From assembly GCA_030037185.1 (NCBI GenBank), contig JASHRR010000286.1, positions 1 through 8,412 of the forward strand: a stretch of 8,412 nucleotides of DNA. Reading direction: 5' to 3'. Below are positions 7,664 to 8,412 of this stretch, one piece after another (positions within the stretch are counted from its first letter, which is position 1; each line of letters starts with the position of its first letter). Source of the DNA: Xanthobacteraceae bacterium. Its GTDB lineage: Bacteria; Pseudomonadota; Alphaproteobacteria; Rhizobiales; Xanthobacteraceae. Both the position numbers and the translations under genes were made by a program. The notes beneath the pieces were generated by a model, which ran no database searches, had not been told where the DNA came from, and worked only from the letters and a program-made list of their open reading frames with translations.

Positions 7664-8237
7664 TTTGAGGAAATGCGAGCCCGCGGCCCGTCGCAGAAGC
7701 TTCCGGGCACGAATCTCACGTCGATGCCGTCGAATAATTTCGCTGATCGTCGTGGATGCCTCGGCGGGTGGTAAGCACCGCGCCAAGCGCAAGGGACACA
7801 AAGGGGGGACGCAATGATGAACCGAACTCCGGCTAGTGGCGAGTTTGGCTTCGCGCCTGTAGGGTTGGCGGCGGACACCCCGGCAAGGTGGACTGCACCG
7901 TCAAAGCTGCCTGGTTGAATGGCATCCAACCGAGGGACTTGCGACCGCGCCATCGAAGGCAGGGTCTGGCGTGAGTCGTTTGCGCCTAGACGCAGGCGTG
8001 GCACGCGCGTTGGATCGTCTGGGAGGTTGCTTGCTCGACCCGGCCGTCAGCCGCTGCAAATCGTAGTTCGAGAGCCAACGCTGCCAACCAAGCGCGTGCT
8101 TGCAGTTGATGTAATTCCACAGGAATCGAGCGCTCGACGCCGCGGATTGAGGTTGGCACCATGCTTGCCGCGCGGCGCAATTTGACGGTGATTTGCACCG
8201 GGACGGCTGCTGCCGGCCTTTCGTCGCGCCGATTGCC
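7664..8237. other. Gene-poor stretch between ndvA and the convergent membrane-protein gene
   Basis: No convincing gene was found in 574 bp. The ORFs that can be drawn on either strand have Arg/Ser/Pro-rich translations typical of out-of-frame high-GC DNA, and one on the minus strand overlaps the stop of the next gene in another frame. Small symmetric elements are present. GGTTGAATG-G-CATCCAACC at 7913-7931 has one mismatch. CGCCT/AGGCG lies at 7983-7998, a 12-bp palindrome at 8126-8137, CGGTG-ATTTG-CACCG at 8186-8200 and CGGC-TGCT-GCCG at 8204-8215. The last two lie just past the minus-strand gene's stop and could help end its transcription, but neither has a clear T-run. No tRNA, repeat array or transposase remnant was seen. 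Confidence 0.55.
7814..7918 (+). CDS. Possible small ORF, 34 residues, unknown
   Basis: ATG at 7814 follows AGGGGGG (7802-7808) with a 5-nt spacer, a strong ribosome-binding site for this genome. The reading frame gives 34 residues (starting MMNRTPASGEFGF, ending SKLPG) and stops at TGA 7916-7918. I recognise no family, and there is no membrane segment or Cys-rich motif. Its stop codon falls inside the imperfect dyad at 7913-7931. The length is short enough to occur by chance, so it is listed only because of the ribosome site. Confidence 0.18.
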   Translation: MMNRTPASGEFGFAPVGLAADTPARWTAPSKLPG

Positions 8238-8412
8238 CTACTCGGCCGGCTGCGCCGCGCGGTGGACTGTCTCGGCACCGTTGACGGCCGCTGCCATCAC
8301 GTAAACCCCCGCCATCATGATGAAGCCGGTCACCGCGATAGCAGCGAGCACGAGGTCGAAGCCGCCGCGGCCGTAGAGCTGGGCGATGAGCTGGACCGCG
8401 ACGCCCGAGGTG
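8238..8412 (-). CDS. C-terminal fragment of a membrane transporter, probably MFS
   Basis: The minus-strand frame is open from the right edge for 57 codons to TAG at 8238-8240; the rest of the gene lies outside the window. The visible residues begin SGVAVQLIAQLYGRGGFD, a short loop-like stretch. One long hydrophobic segment follows (LVLAAIAVTGFIMMAGVYVM and onward), then a short hydrophilic tail ending QPAE. A last transmembrane helix preceded by a small G-rich loop and followed by a short cytoplasmic tail is what the end of a major facilitator transporter looks like, but other polytopic transporters would fit. The substrate cannot be inferred. It converges on ndvA across the gene-poor stretch. 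Confidence 0.6.
   Translation of the reverse strand, partial: TSGVAVQLIAQLYGRGGFDLVLAAIAVTGFIMMAGVYVMAAAVNGAETVHRAAQPAE

Noticed and set aside
6281..7801. Open frame of 506 codons on the minus strand, antisense to ndvA
   Set aside because: It is the mirror frame of a confidently identified ABC exporter. Its translation is dominated by Arg, His, Gln and Asp, with no family motif.
8126..8137. Perfect 12-bp palindrome TCGAGCGCTCGA
   Set aside because: A palindrome of this length is expected a couple of times by chance in a window of this size, and it is not near a start codon or another copy of itself.
7901..8278. Minus-strand frame of 125 codons near the right end
   Set aside because: It overlaps the end of the membrane-protein gene in another frame, and its composition is typical of non-coding high-GC frames.

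Overview
The window is high-GC DNA with strong G/C preference at third codon positions. The gene set is a minimal two-domain PutA, an NdvA/ChvA-type glucan exporter and an MgtC/SapB protein. Together these point to an alphaproteobacterium of the Hyphomicrobiales, probably near Bradyrhizobium, Rhodopseudomonas or Xanthobacteraceae relatives. This placement rests on recognised protein families and base composition, not on a search. The region looks like ordinary chromosome: no rRNA, tRNA, CRISPR array, insertion sequence or phage gene was seen.

Layout from left to right. (1) Bases 2-187 hold an open frame entering from outside the window; its stop overlaps the mgtC start as TAATG. (2) An MgtC/SapB inner-membrane protein lies at 187-954 (+). 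(3) A 250-bp convergent gap (955-1204) holds no gene and no convincing terminator. (4) A full-length bifunctional proline catabolic enzyme, PutA, lies at 1205-4318 (-). (5) A divergent intergenic region (4319-4644) carries a perfect 17-bp dyad that could be an operator. (6) A periplasmic NMT1/THI5-like ABC substrate-binding protein lies at about 4645-5679 (+), with no partner permease or ATPase in view. (7) A 190-bp leader (5680-5869) contains a strong potential RNA hairpin built from two near-identical palindromes spaced 30 bp apart. (8) A complete NdvA-type ABC exporter lies at 5870-7663 (+). (9) A gene-poor stretch (7664-8237) has only one very short, weakly supported ORF. (10) The C-terminus of a membrane protein, probably an MFS transporter, runs off the right edge on the minus strand (8238-8412).

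The genes do not form one obvious pathway. PutA oxidises proline to glutamate. The divergent binding protein might share control with it, but nothing in its sequence indicates that it binds proline. The neighbouring ABC exporter is a half-transporter with its own ATPase and is not expected to work with a periplasmic binding protein. I found no convincing undescribed multi-gene system. The points most worth a second look are non-coding: the ndvA leader hairpin and the putA-side dyad. The orphan binding protein comes next.
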